In this document: positions 7,125 to 8,906 of the stretch, piece after piece
How positions within the stretch are numbered: position 1 is the first letter of the stretch
Layout: every line of letters begins with the position of its first letter
DNA from: Chloroflexota bacterium
GTDB taxonomy: Bacteria; Chloroflexota; Dehalococcoidia; SZUA-161; SpSt-899
Assembly: GCA_018725425.1 (NCBI GenBank)
Contig: QLUL01000033.1
Span: 1 to 8,906 of the forward strand
Direction: 5' to 3'
Length of the DNA stretch: 8,906 nucleotides
The notes under the pieces: generated by a model
What the model saw: only the letters and a program-made list of their open reading frames with translations
Database searches by the model: none
Told to the model about the DNA's origin: nothing
Made by a program: the position numbers and the translations under genes

Positions 7125-8704
7125 CCCAGTTTCTCCTTAAGCTGTATAGACACCAGATCCGGCTTTACTCGCCCCTCAGTGGCCTTCATCACCTGCCCCA
7201 CCAGGAACTTTAATGCCTGCTCCTTGCCTCCCCTAAAGTCCGCTACTGCCCGGGCATTCTCCCTCAACACCTGATCGATTATGGCCGCTATCTCCTCAGT
7301 CCCGCTGATGAGCGTGAGCCCTTTCTCGGCCACGATCTGAGCTGCTTGCCTGCCGCTGTGGAACATCTCCTCAAACACCTGTTTCGCCAGGGTGGTGCTT
7401 AAGATGCCCTGCTCTATCAGGTCAAGCATCCCGGCCAAATGCTCCGGGGTGATCTTGAGAGTCTGGAGTCTGGACTCTGGCGTCTGGAGTCCCCCTCCCC
7501 TCGACTCTTGACTCTTGACTCTTGACTCTTGACTCGTCTCAAGGTTAAGCAGGCGAAGATACTCTCCCAGCATCCAATTGGCAACGGCCTTGGCTCGCCA
7601 TCTTAGTCGGGAGTCTGGAGTCTGGAGTCTGGAGTCCAGAGTCCGGTGGGGCAGGGAGGGGGACTCTAGACTCTTGACTCTAGACTCTTGACTCGTCTTT
7701 AGGCAAGACTCGAAATAATCGGCAGAATCACGGGCACTCGTCAGCAAGTCAGCATCGTAAGCTGACAGCCCATATTGTACCATAAAACGATCTCGCCTGG
7801 CAACCGGTAGCTCGGGCAGTTTGGCCCTTATCCCCTCGACCCACTCAGAGCCTAAAATCAAAGGTGGCAGGTCAGGCTCCGGGAAATAGCGATAGTCATG
7901 GGCATACTCCTTGCTCCGCTGGGCCACCGTGACTTCTTTGTCATCGTCCCAGCCACGGGTCTCCTGTACCAGTGAGCCGCCCTCCTCAAGCACCTTCCGC
8001 TGCCGCTCCTCCTCGTATCTTAGAGCGAGGTAAACCGACTTGAAACTATTCATGTTCTTCACCTCGACCTTGGGGAAAGACTGCTGGCCTGAGCGCAGAC
8101 TGATGTTGGCATCGCAGCGGAAACTACCTTCCTCCATGTTCCCCGTGGAGACCCCCAGATAGCGCAGCAGACTGTGTAACCTCATCAAGCACAGACGCGC
8201 CTCATCGGGAGAACTGAGATCAGGCTCGCTCACGATCTCCATAAGCGGCACGCCGGCACGGTTGACATCCACCAGACTATAGGTTTCCCCCGAGGGATCG
8301 GTGCGGTTCAAGAGCTTGGCTACGTCCTCTTCCAGGTGAACACGGGTGATCCCGATCCTCTTTTTCCTACCATTGACCTCTATTTCCAGCCACCCGTGAT
8401 GTGAGAGAGGCACATCGTACTGGGAAATCTGATAGCCCTTCATCAGATCAGGGTAGGGATAATTCTTGCGATCGAACTTGCTGCAAACGGCAATAGTGCA
8501 GTCTAGTGCCAGCGCCGTCATCACGGTATATTCCACCGCCTGACCATTTATGGTGGGCAGAACACCCGGCATACCCAAACAAACAGGGCATACATGGGTA
8601 TTGGGTAAGGAATCGGCGTAGTCGGTGCGGCAGCCACAGAACATCTTGCTGCGGGTCAGCAACTGGGCATGAACCTCCAGGCCGATGACGGTCTCGTACT
8701 TCAT
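7121..8704 (-). CDS. gatB: Asp-tRNA(Asn)/Glu-tRNA(Gln) amidotransferase subunit B
   Basis: GatB binds the misacylated tRNA and activates its Asp/Glu side chain within the GatCAB complex, which makes Gln-tRNA(Gln) and/or Asn-tRNA(Asn); GatA and GatC are not here. Hallmarks are MKYETVIGLEVHAQL at the start, the zinc site C23-x-C25 with C39-x-x-C42 (HVCPVCLGMPG), KFDRKNYPYPDLMKGYQIS (76-94), MEEGSFRCDANISLR (190-204) and GWDDDKEVT...AHDYRYFPEPDLPPL (251-282). The C-terminal helical and YqeY-like domains follow. At 527 residues it is about 50 longer than usual; two heptad-repeat insertions (about residues 337-366 and 390-416) account for this. Both flank the KAVANWMLGEYLRLLN helix, in surface-loop positions. 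The ATG at 8704 has no good Shine-Dalgarno sequence next to it. First gene of the presumed operon. Confidence 0.97.
   Translation of the reverse strand: MKYETVIGLEVHAQLLTRSKMFCGCRTDYADSLPNTHVCPVCLGMPGVLPTINGQAVEYTVMTALALDCTIAVCSKFDRKNYPYPDLMKGYQISQYDVPLSHHGWLEIEVNGRKKRIGITRVHLEEDVAKLLNRTDPSGETYSLVDVNRAGVPLMEIVSEPDLSSPDEARLCLMRLHSLLRYLGVSTGNMEEGSFRCDANISLRSGQQSFPKVEVKNMNSFKSVYLALRYEEERQRKVLEEGGSLVQETRGWDDDKEVTVAQRSKEYAHDYRYFPEPDLPPLILGSEWVEGIRAKLPELPVARRDRFMVQYGLSAYDADLLTSARDSADYFESCLKTSQESRVKSLESPSLPHRTLDSRLQTPDSRLRWRAKAVANWMLGEYLRLLNLETSQESRVKSQESRGGGLQTPESRLQTLKITPEHLAGMLDLIEQGILSTTLAKQVFEEMFHSGRQAAQIVAEKGLTLISGTEEIAAIIDQVLRENARAVADFRGGKEQALKFLVGQVMKATEGRVKPDLVSIQLKEKLG
7457..7537. repeat. 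GAGTC heptad-repeat element A inside gatB
   Basis: The left arm on plus is GAGAGTC, TGGAGTC, TGGACTC, TGGCGTC, TGGAGTC (7457-7491). The centre is C-rich. The right arm is four copies of GACTCTT and one GACTCGT (7503-7537). It spans 81 bp, or 27 codons, encoding TSQESRVKSQESR...LQTPESRLQ in GatB (about residues 390-416). The arms can pair through repeated GAGTC/GACTC at 7-bp steps. Confidence 0.8.
7609..7696. repeat. GAGTC heptad-repeat element B inside gatB
   Basis: The left arm is GGGAGTC, three copies of TGGAGTC and CAGAGTC (7609-7643). The centre is G-rich on plus. The right arm alternates GACTCTA and GACTCTT and ends in GACTCGT (7662-7696). It encodes KTSQESRVKSLES...TLDSRLQTPDSR (about residues 337-366). 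It has the same orientation as element A and shares its right flank GACTCGTCT, so both probably derive from one element type. Confidence 0.8.
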
Positions 8705-8713
8705 ATCTGAGTC

Positions 8714-8769
8714 GTAGCGCGGGGGCTTATCCCCCGCTTCCTCCGGCCGGGGATGAACCCCGGCGCTAC
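8714..8769. repeat. Two-hairpin REPIN-like element in gatB leader
   Basis: Ends are inverted GTAGCGC (8714-8720) and GCGCTAC (8763-8769), giving a GTAG foot on each strand. Hairpin 1 is GCGGGGG / CTTAT / CCCCCGC (8719-8737). Hairpin 2 is CCGGGG / ATGAA / CCCCGG (8747-8763). Two inverted GTAG-foot hairpins match the REPIN layout. It lies between the presumed gatB promoter and ATG, ending 9 bases before the start codon. Confidence 0.8.
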
Positions 8770-8800
8770 TGCTAAATGCTTACTCTCTACTTGTATGGCT

Positions 8801-8830
8801 AGTATAGCAAATCCCGCTGGCTGAGAGCAA
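8801..8830 (-). promoter_or_regulatory. Candidate sigma-70-type promoter for the gatB operon
   Basis: The minus strand has TGC-TATACT (8809-8801), an extended -10 with five of six consensus bases. A weak -35, TTGCTC, sits at 8830-8825 with an 18-bp spacer. Transcription would start near 8794, giving a leader of about 90 bases that contains the two-hairpin repeat. No other clear promoter is seen for the minus-strand genes. Confidence 0.5.
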
Positions 8831-8863
8831 GACAGGATTCACCCGGCAGGCAAGGAGTCCCCC

Positions 8864-8891
8864 TTGACAAAAGGTGAGTTGGTGCTATATT
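8864..8891 (+). promoter_or_regulatory. Strong divergent sigma-70-type promoter
   Basis: On plus, a perfect -35 TTGACA (8864-8869), a 16-bp spacer and TATATT (8886-8891), the latter preceded by TGC as an extended -10. Transcription would start near 8898 and read out of the window, away from gatB. The short inverted repeat CAAGG (8851-8855) / CCTTG (8862-8866) overlaps the -35 and could be an operator, but that is speculative. Confidence 0.65.
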
Positions 8892-8906
8892 ATAAGGTAA
8901 ATAGTT

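Noticed and set aside
7457..7696. Possible CRISPR array in gatB
   Set aside because: Units are 7 bp in direct tandem with no spacers, and the segment is translated within GatB.

Overview
The window is a compact run of seven housekeeping genes, all read from the minus strand. In transcription order they are gatB, secG, mutS, speD, speE, pcrA (uvrD-type) and rph, with rph running off the left edge. Close spacing supports a single operon: gatB/secG and pcrA/rph overlap by 4 bp (ATGA), and speD/speE are 4 bp apart. A minus-strand promoter candidate lies upstream of gatB (8801-8830). A stronger plus-strand promoter (8864-8891) drives a divergent gene beyond the right edge. The base composition looks moderately G+C-rich, the SecG sequence is of Chloroflexota type, and SpeE resembles the Thermus enzyme. 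I infer an uncultured bacterium, most likely Chloroflexota (possibly Dehalococcoidia). The phylum is an inference and no marker proves it.

By region: 1-448 is the N-terminal two thirds of RNase PH. 445-2685 is a PcrA/UvrD helicase. 2754-4017 is the polyamine pair speE and speD. 4087-6687 is mutS. 6688-6899 is a 212-bp spacer with a two-hairpin repeat. 6900-7124 is secG, 7121-8704 is gatB, and 8705-8906 is the divergent promoter region with a second two-hairpin repeat. The products serve tRNA-dependent amidation (GatB), protein export (SecG), mismatch repair (MutS), polyamine synthesis (SpeD, SpeE), DNA unwinding in repair (PcrA) and tRNA 3' processing (RNase PH). Beyond the polyamine pair and the two repair genes, nothing visible links them functionally.

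The unusual layer is repeat DNA placed inside essential genes without breaking them. Two kinds are present. The first is a set of REP-like hairpins, most with a GTAG foot, found singly in pcrA and as inverted pairs in the two spacers; a related palindrome without GTAG sits in mutS. The second is a set of two-armed elements built of 7-bp tandem units (GAGTC-type once in mutS and twice in gatB; GGGTTAT-type once in pcrA). Because 7 is not a multiple of 3, each array encodes the same heptapeptide cycle in any of the three frames of a strand. All four sit in the orientation that reads without stop codons, in loops or linkers of the host proteins.

A second point of interest is SpeD. Its best start is a TTG behind a strong Shine-Dalgarno sequence, and it lacks two residues normally seen at the active site: Glu before the cleaved Ser is Gly, and the catalytic Cys is His. 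Its substrate is therefore open to question.
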